Notes: generated from the sequence alone by a model not told the origin. A stretch of DNA of 64,000 nt from Humulus lupulus (GCF_963169125.1 NC_084793.1:226780360-226844359); one strand, 5' to 3'. Numbered from the stretch's first letter, positions 11,181 to 22,694 are shown. Numbers and translations: made by a program.

Positions 11181-12222
11181 GTACCAGATTTTCAAGAGAG
11201 TTTTAATGCACAACAAGCTTAACAATGATTTTTATGCTTTTCCTCAACCATCCCTTCCTTTCACTCAATAACCCCAAGCTTCTAGTTTGTTTGTATCTAG
11301 TTTTCCAACTTTGAGTAATAATGTTCAAATACAACCACCTAGTATTTTTTTTTTTAGTTGTGACACAACAGACTTGGACACCCTAATGCCAAAATAGTTC
11401 AATTGCAATGTCCAAATGTAATGTTTCAAGCATTTTAAATTTTTGCTCATCTTGTTGCTTTAGCAATATTCATAAACTCCATTTCCCAAGATCTAAAACT
11501 ATTGATGTTCATCCGTTACAGCTACATTATCTACGATTTCTTTAAGTAGTTACCGTTACTACATTAATTTTACTGATGCTTTTAATAGGTACACATGTGT
11601 CTTCTTAAAAGCAAATATGAGGTTCTACAAATCTTTATCCATTTTCTAACTCAAATTGAAAATGAACTTAGCCTATATTTGGCAAAGGAGAAAAGAGGGA
11701 GGAAAGAAAAATTTGGAAACAAAAGAGTGAAGACAAAAATGTGGGTTCCACCAAATGTATTCCTCTCCAAATTGGAAAGAAAAGTGAGGGGAATTTTTTT
11801 TTCACATTGATGATAAGAGTAAATTACTAATTTATTATTTCTTTTTTAATTTTAAAAAATATTATTTGGGGTATAATAGTAATTATAAAATAATATAATT
11901 TTCTTTACTTTTTCTACCAAACAACTAGAATGTTTCTTAAATATTTTCTTTTCTACTAACATAGTGTTAGTTGCACCATTAAAGCTTCAATCTGATTGAG
12001 GTTGGGAGTTTCAAGCTTTTTATGAGTACTTAGTATTGGTGTTAAACATAGGGTCTCTTGTCTTGCCACTCAAGAGCATAATTATTTTGTCGAGCATAAA
12101 TATAAAACACTAGTGAAAATGGATTTAACTCTTCTTGCTCATTCTTACGTGCCTCTCAGATATTGGGACGAAGCAGTTCGTGCTTCAATTTTCCTTATTA
12201 ATAGACTTCATTATAAGTATTA
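11181..12222 (+). pseudogene. Ty1/copia gag-pol remnant (GAG pre-integrase and integrase)
   Basis: Degenerate but readable. The pre-integrase motif LGHPNAKIVQLQCPNV is at about 11374-11421. The start of the integrase core follows, with YYINFTDAFNRYT and then LLKSKYEVLQIFIHF in a shifted frame (11545-11670). After an interruption, GWEFQAFYEYL and then MDLTLLAHSYVPLRYWDEAV lead to FLINRL (about 11985-12215). These are the usual landmarks of a copia integrase in the right order. Many stops and frameshifts are present, and reverse transcriptase and RNase H are missing downstream. This is an old copy, unlike the better-preserved Ty3 elements on the right. Confidence 0.75.
11671..11962. mobile_element. 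Possible small insertion (MITE-like) in the copia integrase
   Basis: The copia integrase reading breaks after QIENEL at 11670 and resumes at KLQSD near 11970. In between lie about 290 bases of AT-rich DNA with no relation to integrase. They start near TTTGGCAAAGGAGAAAAG and contain a stretch ending in CTACCAAACAACTAG. The text looks like a non-autonomous DNA transposon, but I could not pair terminal inverted repeats or a target duplication with confidence. Confidence 0.35.
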
Positions 12223-13840
12223 TATTCAAGCTTTTAGCAATAATTAACTTATAAATTTTGTAAAAAAAAATGGATTGGCTCGCTTAAACTGACCGAATGA
12301 TGTAAAATAAAAAGTTTCAGATTAATCCAAACAAAAATTTGGTTCAGTCGGTTTTTTTTATTCCGAGCCAATTTTGTTTTTAGGTTGATAATCTAAAAAC
12401 CGAAAACCCAATTCTAAATTTTTGAATTGAAAGCACACCTTATTCTACTTTTTAACTTTAAATTGCTGCAAGACCAAATTCACCAAAATTTAGACTCCAA
12501 ATGTGGTATTTCCAAAAGTTCCATTTATTATGAGAAGGAAAAAAAAAACAACAGAAGAGTCGAACGAGTTTCTTCATTTAGAATGTCTTCTCACTCAAGA
12601 ACAAGCTTTACTATCTAAGTCATATTTAATAAGCTCAAAAAGTACGGCTCAAGCAATATTGACAGTCCAAGATGTACCCTGACCCTCTATCAAATAGTAA
12701 GATGATACAACTTGGAAACAATTTCAATGTTTAGCCTAAAGCAGTTCAGATAGCAGACAATTCATAAAGAAGTTCAAGGTATACCTAGGGAGAATCTTAT
12801 AAGTTCAGATATTGCAAAGTTTCTAACTTCATTTTAAAGGGTATATAACAAATAAAATTTTAAAACTGAAGTAAATGATGATCGATGGTAAGACACTGTA
12901 AGAAACAATAAGATACATTTCAATTTTCAAATAAGGCATCCGGGTTTACCTTTGAAGTTTCTAAACACCATCTTTCGTACTCCTTAATTATCACAAACAG
13001 TGCCCAAGAGTATTTTTTTTTTAATTGAACTCCTACTTATATACAATACACAAACCTAGAAAGAAAAACAATAATTACAATGGTGTACATGGAGAATATT
13101 TTGCATCTCCTTGTCTGCAATCACGAAATTGTGAGAAGCAAGTCATCTGACTTGATCTGAAAGTTGGTTATTCCATGAACTTGCCATTCACTACTGACAG
13201 ATTAGTGCCCAGCAGCATGAGGCCCAATTTATTGTTTTACTTCCCTATATCCTTCAAAGTAAGGTAAAAAAAAAGAAGGTTCGGTTATATTGCATTCAAG
13301 TCTTAACAGCAAATCTTTACAAGCATAAAATTTTGTAAAAACACTTGGAAGAAATTTGAAGAGGAGAAGTTATATAATTTCAACTCTTAGAAACTGACAA
13401 GAAAACAAGAGGGGGAGTACTTTGTGCAAAAACTATTAGTCTAAAACAGAATAAGCTTGGGAAAAAAAATCTGCATTATGAAATGATACTTTAGTATACT
13501 AAAAAAGATACTGAATTCGACCTTCGAAAACTATTACTTCGTGCTTACACAAGCATAAATACAAACTAAACTTAAAACAAAGTTTGTCTATCATACAAAC
13601 ATGAGTAACTACATCACAAATAAATTCAAACAGAGAAGCCTATTTCTTCTGTTACTTCCTGATTAATAAACTGTTATGGTATTGTAAAACTATGAATATA
13701 TTCTCATTTCTCCATAAATATATTTATGTTAATGAGACAAGTATATCATACCATCATTCTTTCTCAACTAAACATGCCATTACCAAATCTATGTATGTAA
13801 CTTCAATAAGCAATCAAATTACAGAAAACTTGATACCTTA
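12223..13840. other. Non-coding stretch downstream of the F-box gene
   Basis: No convincing coding frame. The part nearest 13840 lies just beyond the stop codon of the minus-strand F-box/kelch gene and probably includes its 3' untranslated region. A TTTATT at about 13228 would be an AATAAA on that strand, but it is far downstream and weak evidence. A Tn-like or LTR structure is not apparent. Confidence 0.4.
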
Positions 13841-14971
13841 TCACAAGGAAACCCCGGTGCAATGGACAATGGACGACCCAAAGGGAACCGAAAGAACCTT
13901 TTTTGACCAATTAATCTTCCCATACAGATCCCAATCCCCATTTTTCGTCACTTCAATCTCAGCACACCATATATCCATCTCTCTCCCTCTCACATTCTCA
14001 TTCTCATTCGTATTACCCTTCTCTTCCCACACCACGACCAGCCTACCACCCACATTCGCCATTGTTGCCCCACACAAGAACTTAGGCAGCCCTTTATCCA
14101 CCCCCTTGAGCTCGTTCCATTCCCCATTCCCAACATCAAACCCCCTAATCTTCCCCAGATAATCGTAGCTATACAACACCCTATCCACCACGCAAGCCCT
14201 GCCTCTCCAACCCATGTCCAGGTCGCCACTCACTCTTTCCCACTCCTTCCTCATCGGGTTGTACACAACCCCTCCTCGGTCCGCCATAGCGTAGATTCTC
14301 CCACCCACCACGGCGCTCGCGTGCATCCACTTGTCCCGGACCTCAATTGGGCTCTGAACGGCCTCCCAGCGCCCGACGACCGGGTCGAACACTTCCGCCC
14401 AGTGAGCTGCCCTAGCCCACGAGTCCACCAGGCAACCTCCCATCACGTAGATCTTACCTTCGACGACTCCCGCGGCAGCAAATTCCCGGCCCACCCGCAT
14501 GCTGGGGCCGGGCTCCCACGTGTGGAAGCGGCAGTCGAGAACCCACACGTGGGAGGTGGGGGCGTCATTGATTGAGCCGCCGAGGACGTAGATCTTGGGA
14601 CCCAGGGTGGCGTAGGCGGAGCCGATCGATGGGGAGGGGATTGGCGGAAGAGGGACGACGAGGGTCTGGAAGTTGGTGTCATTTGGGACTGAATTGTGTC
14701 GTTTGTAGAAAGTAACCCAGGAGGAGGGGTTTTGGAGGTTGTGAGAGCGGAGGGTGAGGTAGAGGAAATGTTGGGTGGAGTGGAGGAGCGAGCGAGCGCT
14801 GAAGAAGAGCGGGGAAGAGAGGAGGTAACGAAAGGATTTGGAAACGAGGGAGAGGGTTGGGTGGTGCCACCTCGGGATTCGAGCCAGACAGTTCAAAGCG
14901 ACGTCGTCTGAGAGGGAGGGGATGATGACCGTCGATTGAGCGGCCGAAAGCGATGGTTCGGTGCCGGACAT
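13841..14971 (-). CDS. F-box/kelch-repeat protein (SKIP6-like)
   Basis: A 376-residue single-exon gene. F-box proteins serve as substrate receptors of SCF ubiquitin ligases: the F-box binds the Skp1/ASK subunit and the kelch repeats bind the target. Residues about 18-63 form the F-box (SLSDDVALNCLARIPRWHHP, then LSLVSKSFRYLLSSP). Residues about 110-330 hold kelch motifs with GG pairs: KIYVLGGS, KIYVMGG, then GRIYAMADRGG and GGRLVVV, each followed by conserved W and Y residues. Order, length and intronless structure fit the plant SKIP6-type F-box/kelch family. The start is the ATG giving MSGTEPSL, because the upstream in-frame extension to 15211 is a poly-Lys leader encoded by a T run and looks like untranslated DNA. 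The 5' half is GC-rich (more than its surroundings). It is the only intact host-type gene in the window. The substrate is unknown. Confidence 0.88.
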   Translation of the reverse strand: MSGTEPSLSAAQSTVIIPSLSDDVALNCLARIPRWHHPTLSLVSKSFRYLLSSPLFFSARSLLHSTQHFLYLTLRSHNLQNPSSWVTFYKRHNSVPNDTNFQTLVVPLPPIPSPSIGSAYATLGPKIYVLGGSINDAPTSHVWVLDCRFHTWEPGPSMRVGREFAAAGVVEGKIYVMGGCLVDSWARAAHWAEVFDPVVGRWEAVQSPIEVRDKWMHASAVVGGRIYAMADRGGVVYNPMRKEWERVSGDLDMGWRGRACVVDRVLYSYDYLGKIRGFDVGNGEWNELKGVDKGLPKFLCGATMANVGGRLVVVWEEKGNTNENENVRGREMDIWCAEIEVTKNGDWDLYGKINWSKKVLSVPFGSSIVHCTGVSL

Positions 14972-16029
14972 GGAAGGAAGAGGAGTTGAGCAGGGAAGAA
15001 GGGTAGATGAGAATGATTGCGAAGGTAGTACTGGAGGAGGTACTAGGTAGGAGAGAGAGTAACGAGTAAAGAAAACTCCTTTAAAATTATGCCATATCAC
15101 TTTTTTTTTTTTTTTTTTTTTAAAAAAAGCTTGGGATCTCCAATGGAATCCTATTATAGTTGTGTAATTTGTCACATATTGGTACGAAAGTTTAGGGAAT
15201 GAGAATGCCAAAATTTAAGATAATGATTTGAGGATTTGTTTACATCGTGTCTTATTTTTTAAATTGATTTGAAAAAATTTTAACTTATTTAAATTCTTTA
15301 GTTTCATATTATCTTAATTTAAAATTTATCTACCTCTACTCCCACAAAATCAAATTTGGTATCGAAGTCCTCTCAAAAATTAAAAGTTATACCTTAAAAA
15401 AAAGTTAAAAGTTATATAAAAAAAAAGTTTATTTACTTTTTCATCACTAATTAATTAATTTTAATTTTTTTAGTACTAATTAATATCATTTGTTAATTAG
15501 TAGTTTTTATTTATTTATTTAAATATATTTTTTTACTTTTTGAATAATTTGCATATTTTATATTAGTACAATTGTAAAAATTAGTCCAAATATTACATTA
15601 GCTGATAAATAGTACTAAGTTTAGTACAAAAAGTTAATAAATGACATATTTGACACAATTTTTACAATTGTGTTCCAATGCACATAAATGTAAAAAATAA
15701 ATAAGATACAAAAAATTATAATAAAATAATAAGTAATAGCAAAAAATTAATAAAAATGAACATTTAATGTCAATAATAAATTAAATATGAAAAAATATAA
15801 TAAAATAATAAGTAATGGCAAAAACGTAAATAAAAAAGTGAACATTTATTAGTGATCCAAATTTAGATCATGCTATTGATTATGCTCGAAAATGCAAATT
15901 GATTAGTTTTAAAGTGTATAATAAATAAAGTTTTTATTAATATTTTTATGGAGTTATTGTAATATATTTTATAATTGAAAATATTAATTTATAAAAAGCA
16001 AGAAGGAAAGAATTAGGACTAAAAATATA
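14972..16029. other. Upstream region of the F-box gene and AT-rich spacer
   Basis: Immediately upstream of the minus-strand start codon lies a pyrimidine/purine-rich leader and an uninterrupted T run at about 15102-15121. From 15212 on, the DNA is very AT-rich with many short TAATAAAATAATAAGTAAT-type near-repeats around 15715-15840. No gene or element end could be recognised. A promoter must lie here, but I could not place a TATA box with confidence. Confidence 0.4.
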
Positions 16030-16816
16030 GTGGAAATTATGATATTTTTTAAGAAAATTGGCCCACAATTCGGCCCAAATACCTCAGGCCCGCTTGGTTT
16101 TCCCCTCACCCCAGCGCGCCCTTGAAGCGCCACACATCCACCTGAAGCTTAGTTTGACCCGCGAACTCGTGAGCAGCCCGCCCCAACAACTCGCGCACCG
16201 CCCAGCTCTGAACCACATCTGACCCGCCCCCTGACCCGCGAGCAGCCCCACGTGACCCGCATGTTGCCTTGCCTTTCCTTCAGCCCAGCCTTTCCATGTG
16301 TCGTTCTCTTATTGGTTGCGGCTGGGTCAACACCACGAGCTGCTACCAACCCATTTTGTGTGCTCTTTGGGCCTTAGACCTTCCATTTTGAGCTTTAAAG
16401 CTCACATTTTGTGGTGTTTTAGGGAAAATGGGCATGTCATTCACTAAATAGGTTAATATTAATAATAAGATTTGATTTTTCAAAATCATATTTTATTATT
16501 AATGTTTCAGATTTATTTTGTTTTCTTCTTCTATAAATAGGGACTTTTCTTTCATATTTGGCATGTAATTTTGAGAGTAAAGAAACTATAGCAAAATTTC
16601 TACTCACTTTCTTCTCATACTTTCTTCTTAGAATTTTGTAAGAATGATGATCATAATGGCCTAATCTTCCTAGGAAGGTTAGGGATGATTCCATATGCTA
16701 GTGATGTTATTTTGCTACTTTGATTTACTATGTTCTTAATATAATGCATTTGAGTTGTTTATGTTCTTCCAACCTTATATTTATTTTGTTATCTTTATTT
16801 ACTTGTGCTAATAATA
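16030..16816 (+). repeat. Probable LTR fragment with TATA box
   Basis: A GC-rich, CCCGC-studded left part is followed by a TATAAATAG box (16532) and a typical transcribed leader ending abruptly at the reversed LTR that starts at 16817. This order, GC-rich U3 then TATA then AT-rich R-U5, fits a plant LTR cut by a later insertion. It could also be a truncated host promoter, but no coding exon follows. An imperfect 22-base hairpin occurs at 16458-16503. Confidence 0.4.
16532..16540 (+). promoter_or_regulatory. TATA box in LTR-like region
   Basis: CTATAAATAGGGAC, a strong plant TATA context, followed by an AT-rich leader without an open frame. Confidence 0.5.
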
Positions 16817-18461
16817 TGTATCGCCCTGGTTACCCCATAACAGTTACAGTGAACGATGAACTGGAAATTTGACTCGCTACCCGAGTCCTTTGGTTAAAAA
16901 CGTGCTTCTAAGTGTTGTTAACAGGCTAAGGTGGAAAACCAATAAAAATGAAATAATATATTTTATTTAATACATAAGACTGTTCATGAGCCCATAAAAA
17001 ACATTTACAAGTTAATTACAACTCAAAATGGCCATTACTGTTTCAAATTTACAAACTCGTCGACCTAAGCGGCAAAAATAGGGTGAACCCCCTAGTTGCT
17101 CTGAGAACTCCTTGACCGTGGTGGTCAAGCGGCCGCATATGTACACATTACCACCTAAGCTCTCCCCTCAAGGCTGGGTGAGCTTTTCTTTCCCTTTACC
17201 TGCACCACATAGCACCCATGAGCCAATGCCCAGCAATAAAACACAATATAACATGAATATAATATCAACAATGATCGTAATAATCATTCAGGACTTTCAG
17301 TCCAAAATAGAGAAGTGACAATTGGAAAAGTCACCAAGGTGGGTACAACTCCCTTTAGCTATGTGACGATAGGGTCACCGGGGCTTAACAGATAAGTGAA
17401 CCTTTCACTAGCTTAAACAGGTGAGGTGCATGATGACTAGTCACCAACATAACCTACCTCATGACCATAGAGTCATAACCATGGAACTCTGTTCCCTAGC
17501 CATGTGACAAGCAGTCACCTAGGTCTTAGGCCCTGGCTCTGAGTAACTAGTCCTAGACTAACCAAGCGCTTATATGTTTCATCGACCTTAGGGTCGGTCC
17601 AGCGTTAATGCCTTAGATTCATTCAACGCTGATATCGATTAGATCTAATCTTCACTTGGCCCTGCGTTCAAGACACTTATGCCGTTTCTGACTCTTAGGT
17701 CAGTGATACGCGACCAGTGCCGTCCCTGACTAATCAGTTCCATACACAAGTAAACAACATTCGCTAGCATTTAATATGCAATAAATGTCCACATTTATCA
17801 ACCAACATGCCTCAACAACTATCATGCATGTCATATACACAGGGTGCAGTTTTCTTACCTTTGATTCGAGTGAGAATGAATAAAAGAACGACCCTTGAGA
17901 ACGATCTGACTTTTAGTCCTTTAGCGATCACCTAGTCATAACCAAATATGGGACACCATCAATAAAATGAACAACAAGGGTTCCCAAACTAAGATCTAGC
18001 CTTCGGGACATCAATCCCCACTAATCCGGGTAGTAGGAACCATCCCGAGGCCTAAAACCAAGTTCTCGGGGCCAAAACACTCAAACGGGCTCAAACCTGC
18101 CCAAGGGCTGCGGCTCTATAACCTTGAGCCGCGGCCCCCAACCACTCCAAGAGCAAGGGCCGCGGCACCTAGCAAGGCAAAATCGCTCCACTTGCTTCAT
18201 CCAGCTAGGGCCGCTGCGCCCTAGAACAGGGTCGCAGCCCCCAACCCAAAACCATCCACAAACCCGATTTCCATCATCCCAAACCCTCCAAAAACATACC
18301 TAAACACTTCCAAATCAAAAAATCAAAGTTCCCAAGCTTCCCAATGATCCAAAACCATCAAATCCCGAGGCTCAAATGAACCAAAAGCTCAACGGTTCAC
18401 AAAATCCAATTCAAAGCTTAGAAACTCTAAAATCTCAAAACTTAAAACTTAGATTACCTTT
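16817..18461 (-). repeat. Tekay/Del-type LTR, reverse, truncated
   Basis: On the minus strand this ends in GGTAACCAGGGCGATACA and matches the 3' two thirds of the LTRs of element B (30836-33205). Shared text includes ACTCGGGTAGCG, the CCGCTTAGGTCG segment, GGGAAAGAAAAGCTCACCCAG, GACTCTATGGTCATGAGG and AAGAAAACTGCACCCTGTGT. It is a diverged subfamily, with CCGCGGC-rich text near 18110-18240 where B has CGCTACAGCGC. About 700 bases of the LTR start are missing at the border with the Tat-type element at 18462. Confidence 0.8.
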
Positions 18462-18533
18462 TGTTGACACGGTTCTTTGCCAACAGGTAATTAAGAAAAT
18501 AAGAGAAAGGGATTAGTGCTGAATGATCCGAAA

Positions 18534-19692
18534 CAACTTCGGATCCATTGTATACGTTTGGTGGGTTATTGCCCCTCCTATCTTGAGATAGGTTATTTGG
18601 GACATTCCTGCCGTCACGTACCTCGGACAGGTCTCCCCTTGAGCGAGCATGTCTGCCACTTCCTACCAGGTCCCCCCTATGGGAGTTAAGACGATCTCGG
18701 AGGTCGCCCCGCGGGGTGGCTTGAGGACTTTGCGCCGAGCTTAGGCATTGGCGCAGGTCTCCCCCAGAAAGGTCACTTCGGCGACTTCCGGTCCAGTAGC
18801 TCCCGTTAGAGAAGCTCGGAGCCCGCCTTTGGGGCTGAGGATCCGGGACTTCTCTGGGCGTCCTGACACGATGGGAAGGTCCTGCGGAAGGCGGGTTTCT
18901 CCTGCTGCTCCCATAAGTTGGAATATCTCAGACGGGTCGAGGAGGAGACGGATATCTTATCGGTGAAGGAGGATGTCTGACCGGGGATGCAATCCTGGTT
19001 TCGTCAGGGCGGATCAAGTTAGGTAGGGGCCTTTTGGCCTTGCCAACTTGCGGGCCTTGCGCCTGGCGATCTGAGCGGGGCGCAGGACGGCTGGCTGGGA
19101 CGGGCTGTCGCTGTGAGCCCTCCCCGGATCTCCTTCTAGAATTCCCTCGAGCCCTCCTGGGCGCGCTCGAGGCTGGTAGTGAGCTGGGAGTTGAAGTTCG
19201 GACCGAGCAACTATACTGTTGCTCGGCCCTGGGTAGTTCTTCGAAGATGGCCTCTCGACGGTGCGATGAGGGAGTAGAGTTGGATGTCGGAGGTCTGGCC
19301 AAGCAGCTAGGCCTGGACCGATTACCCCGGTGAGACTTATGAGTCTCGTCTTGCCTCTTTCCAACGTTAGCATCGATTGTAAGAGGGGGTAGTCGGGCCA
19401 ACACCTCCTTAATCTGCTGATTAGCTTTCGCCAGCTAACTCCTCAGCTGAGCATTCTCCATCTCTACCGTTGTGTAAAAGTCCGGGTTTGGATTAGGTGG
19501 CCGGGGTGCCGAACTTCCAGTGTCATCCTGGCCTATTGGCTGCTTGCCCGACCGCTGCTGAACTACGAGGTTTTGCTCACCGGAGATGGCGGCATGATGG
19601 GCCTCCTGCCCATCATGTTGGTCTGCCTCGTTACCGTGTCTTGATCGAGTGATCACCATAGTTGGATATTTGCGATAGAACCAATCTAACAA
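18534..19692 (-). pseudogene. gag N-terminal fragment of element C
   Basis: A Pro/Arg/Ser-rich stretch, for example IASPVRHPPSPIRYPSPPRP, with the same wording in element A at 23830-23905. This is the low-complexity leader before the Gag domain in these elements. The frame from 19404 to 18928 is open, but the Gag core, protease and pol are deleted. It cannot make a working protein. Confidence 0.75.
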
Positions 19693-19714
19693 GCTCTCAA
19701 TGAAAGCACCAAAC

Positions 19715-20472
19715 TGTTGACGCGGTTCTTCGCCAACTGGTAATTAAGAAAATAAGAGAAAGGGATTAGTGCTGAATGATGAACCGAAATAGATGAATGA
19801 TCTTAAAATGAACTGATGACACAAATACGTTTTTAGGTGGTTCGAAGGTTAAAATCCTTCTACTCCACCAGCCAATATTATTGGTATATTTCTGGTATTC
19901 TTTTACAAAGTATTTCGTTACACAATAGAATCCAACCCCTTGCAACTCCCAGGGTCTCCATATTTATAGGAGAGGGCACCTGGGAGTTGGTAGGGGGGGG
20001 GGGGTCATCCCGTGACCTCCTTACCCATCATGTCACTTCTGTGACATTCATGATTAATTCCTAAAACCTGACAAATGAAGTGTGGTCTAATCAATAGGTA
20101 AGGGGGATAATGGGCCGCACGGCCCAACCCAGTCGTGGGTGCCTGAACACGCACGTTCATACGGCGTGTCCGAGAATTCAGGGATACATCAAACACGTGA
20201 TGTCTGATATATGCACATTTACATTGCGTGGTTGACTTTATAAAGGGTCATAGCTTCCAACTCTAGCTCGTGCCTCGAGCCGGATGCCTTCTTGACCCAT
20301 GGTCTTCATATTTCTGATTTGGCCCTTGAATAATCTTGATAAACCTTTGGCTACCTCGAGCTAAAGAGGTGGGACCTGACAACAGCAACTCTGGCCACGT
20401 GGTATCCACGTGGCTGATATAATTATGTCATATCTCAGCTCGCTAATAGCCCGTGGAAAATTAGGGTGTACA
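19715..20472 (-). repeat. 5' LTR of element C
   Basis: 758 bases from TGTACACCCTAATTTTCCAC (minus strand) to GCGGTCAACA-like end. It belongs to the same LTR family as element A, but to the subfamily seen again at 47178-47939, with AATTTTCCACGGG where A has AAATATCCACGGG. It contains a TATAAATATGG box and a G homopolymer near 19994-20005. The primer site TGGTGCTTTCATTGAGAGC follows in the same orientation. Confidence 0.9.
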
Positions 20473-22694
20473 GATTATCATGAAAAAAAAACTACGGTCA
20501 AGACACCCTTACGTATCCATATAAGGAGCATGTTGTACGACTAGGGTGAAAATGATCATTTACACACAATCTCCCAAAAAATATTTAAAAATATATATAT
20601 TTTTTTAAATTACAAAAAACTGCGCAAAGCGTGGCTATGTTTTCTAATATTATATATAAAAGAATGACATAAACATATTAAATGAAAAAATAAACAAAAA
20701 TATCGTTTATAATTTTTTTAAATAAATATATATAATATGATAACCTTTTTAAAGATAAATAATGATTTTTTTAATAAAAATTAAGATTATGTATTATATA
20801 TTATTATTATAATAATATTTTATAATATTTAAATTTATATCAAAGTCTTGTATTAAATATTATTATAATAATATTGTATAATATTTGAATTCATATTAAT
20901 ATAATTAGTAAAAAATTAGGATTATATGTTTTTATCAAAATAAAATTTATAACATTTAAATTTATATTAATATAATTAATAAATATCTAGTCTTGTATTA
21001 TATATGTAGTCATATATTAATTATTATTATAACAATGATATTTTATAATATTTGAATTTATATTAATATAATTAATAAATATCAATTTTAGTTAATTTTA
21101 AAGGAATATTTTGTTAAATATTTAGAATATTTCATTAAAGTTACACAGTTAAACCATTAAAACAAAAAAATTGTGTTATCTACACACTTTTTATATAGAA
21201 GAGATATAAATAAAATTATATATAATTAAATGTTTTAGTCTTTAAAAGCAACTCAATTCTAAATGAATCATCAATTATGCTACTACTAAGAAGTAAAAAC
21301 AACCCGTATAAAAAATTAATCAACCACTTAAGAACTAAAGGATTAATAGATCCTTAAAATACAGAGAAAAATATTGAGCAGTACTCAATAATGACAAAGC
21401 TTTGAGAGCATTTTCATATGTAAGAACTCTCACTATTTAGATACTAATCATTTTTCACTAATATAGACTACAATAAGAAATCATCAGATTCTCGAGTCCA
21501 TGGAAAATTAGACAAAACTTCGAACAGTTTTAGAAATTAACTAAAACTGATTGTTGTTTAATAAGATAGCAAACAAATTTGGCACAAATACACAATACAA
21601 CAACATTAAGAAAAGCACTTTCTTTTGTAAACAAAAAATCTAAACAAAGTGGTAGCTTATTTCCAATCCAATGCAAGAGTATACTAATCCAAACAATACC
21701 CTCAAAACCTCAAAAATCAAATTAGAAGTATTTTGAACAATAAGCTCAATTAACTTCAAACATCCTGAATTCCAAAAACTCAAAAATTTCAAGCCCACCT
21801 TCAAAATAAACCAAGCCAACAAATAAACAAATAGAACAAAAAAATAAATAAAAGCAATATAAATAAAAGTACCTATGTAACACCACTGAAATCAAAGGAG
21901 AAGGAATCAGGGTAAAGAGGATAGGTGGATTCTCAAAACCCTAAAATCGATTTAGTAATGGGAATTGGAGAGCAAAAGTCAAGTTCAGCAGCGGTGGCGA
22001 GTTTTTTCCATAAGAGCACCTCCAATGAACATGCAAATTTATGATGCATTGCTAAAATATAGCACACTTCAAAGAAAAACTTCTCAAATAGTATGTTAAA
22101 AGTTGTGCCAAATTCGACACATGGTAAAAGTTGATTGAAATTTGGATCAAAATATAGTTGTTTAACACCCAAATTGTGACAACCACTAAGCAGTAGTTGT
22201 AGTAAAGTCGGGCGGTCGATCCACAATAAGGTAACCTAAAACCAAAAGATTAGTAGAAAAATAACACAAAAAATTAGTAACATGAAATAAATAAAAAAAT
22301 GGAAATGAAAATGAAAATAGAATTGAGATTTTCTTGTTGTCTTTTTGATGAAATGATAAAATGAGACAAGTGAAATGAAAATAAGATGTAATCAAGAGTT
22401 GAGAAGTAGGAATGTTTCAAGAATCATTTATATACTTGTTTAGTTACATAGTTACTTGATTTACAAAACTACACAAGTAAATAGTTCACAACCCAAAATT
22501 TACTTGAAAAATCTAACATTAAAATCTATATTCTTTTCTAACAAAAGTTCATTTGAGTTATAAAGTTCTTTCCTTTAAGAGCACAATGTTAATCTTATGA
22601 AAAAGCTAAAAATGAAAAAATACCCAAGGACAATAATGCAATATAAGATTAGACATAAAATTATGTATCAATATTACTTTTACTAATTAGAAAC
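20473..22694. other. AT-rich spacer, no gene recognised
   Basis: From 20570 to 21190 it is extremely AT-rich, with recurring TATAATATTTGAATTTATATTAA-like phrases about 80-130 bases apart (20825, 20883, 20946, 21040). From 22009 there is a TAAGAGCACCTCCAATG start of the kind seen at the ends of plant MITEs. From about 22190 there is a GTCGGGCGGTCGATCCACA segment like the U5 end of Athila-type LTRs in reverse. Neither could be bounded. Open frames here are short and have no family resemblance. Confidence 0.4.

Larger units (their letters stand above)
18462..20472 (-). mobile_element. Tat-type element C, internally deleted, reverse
   Basis: On the minus strand the order is a full LTR (20472-19715), primer site (19711-19694), the N-terminal part of gag (19692-18534), then only the last 66-72 bases of the 3' LTR (18527-18462). 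All of pol is lost. The join lies where CCGAAA occurs both in the LTR and in gag, which suggests deletion through a short homology. I see no convincing 5-base target duplication: the flanks are CCTTT and GATTA. Confidence 0.8.

Noticed and set aside
13692..14229. Open frames overlapping the F-box gene on both strands
   Set aside because: They are shadows of the GC-rich F-box/kelch gene. Their residues are Ser/Pro/Trp-rich without domains.
14972..15211. N-terminal extension of the F-box protein upstream of the chosen ATG
   Set aside because: The extension is low-complexity, with a Lys run encoded by the T homopolymer. The family normally starts close to the F-box.
16030..16816. Cassandra-type TRIM with a 5S RNA promoter
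   Set aside because: I found a TATA box but no 5S internal control boxes, and the element is cut before a second LTR.
20473..20477. GATTA as a target duplication of element C
   Set aside because: The same five bases occur at 18452-18456 but not directly at the element end, where the flank is CCTTT.
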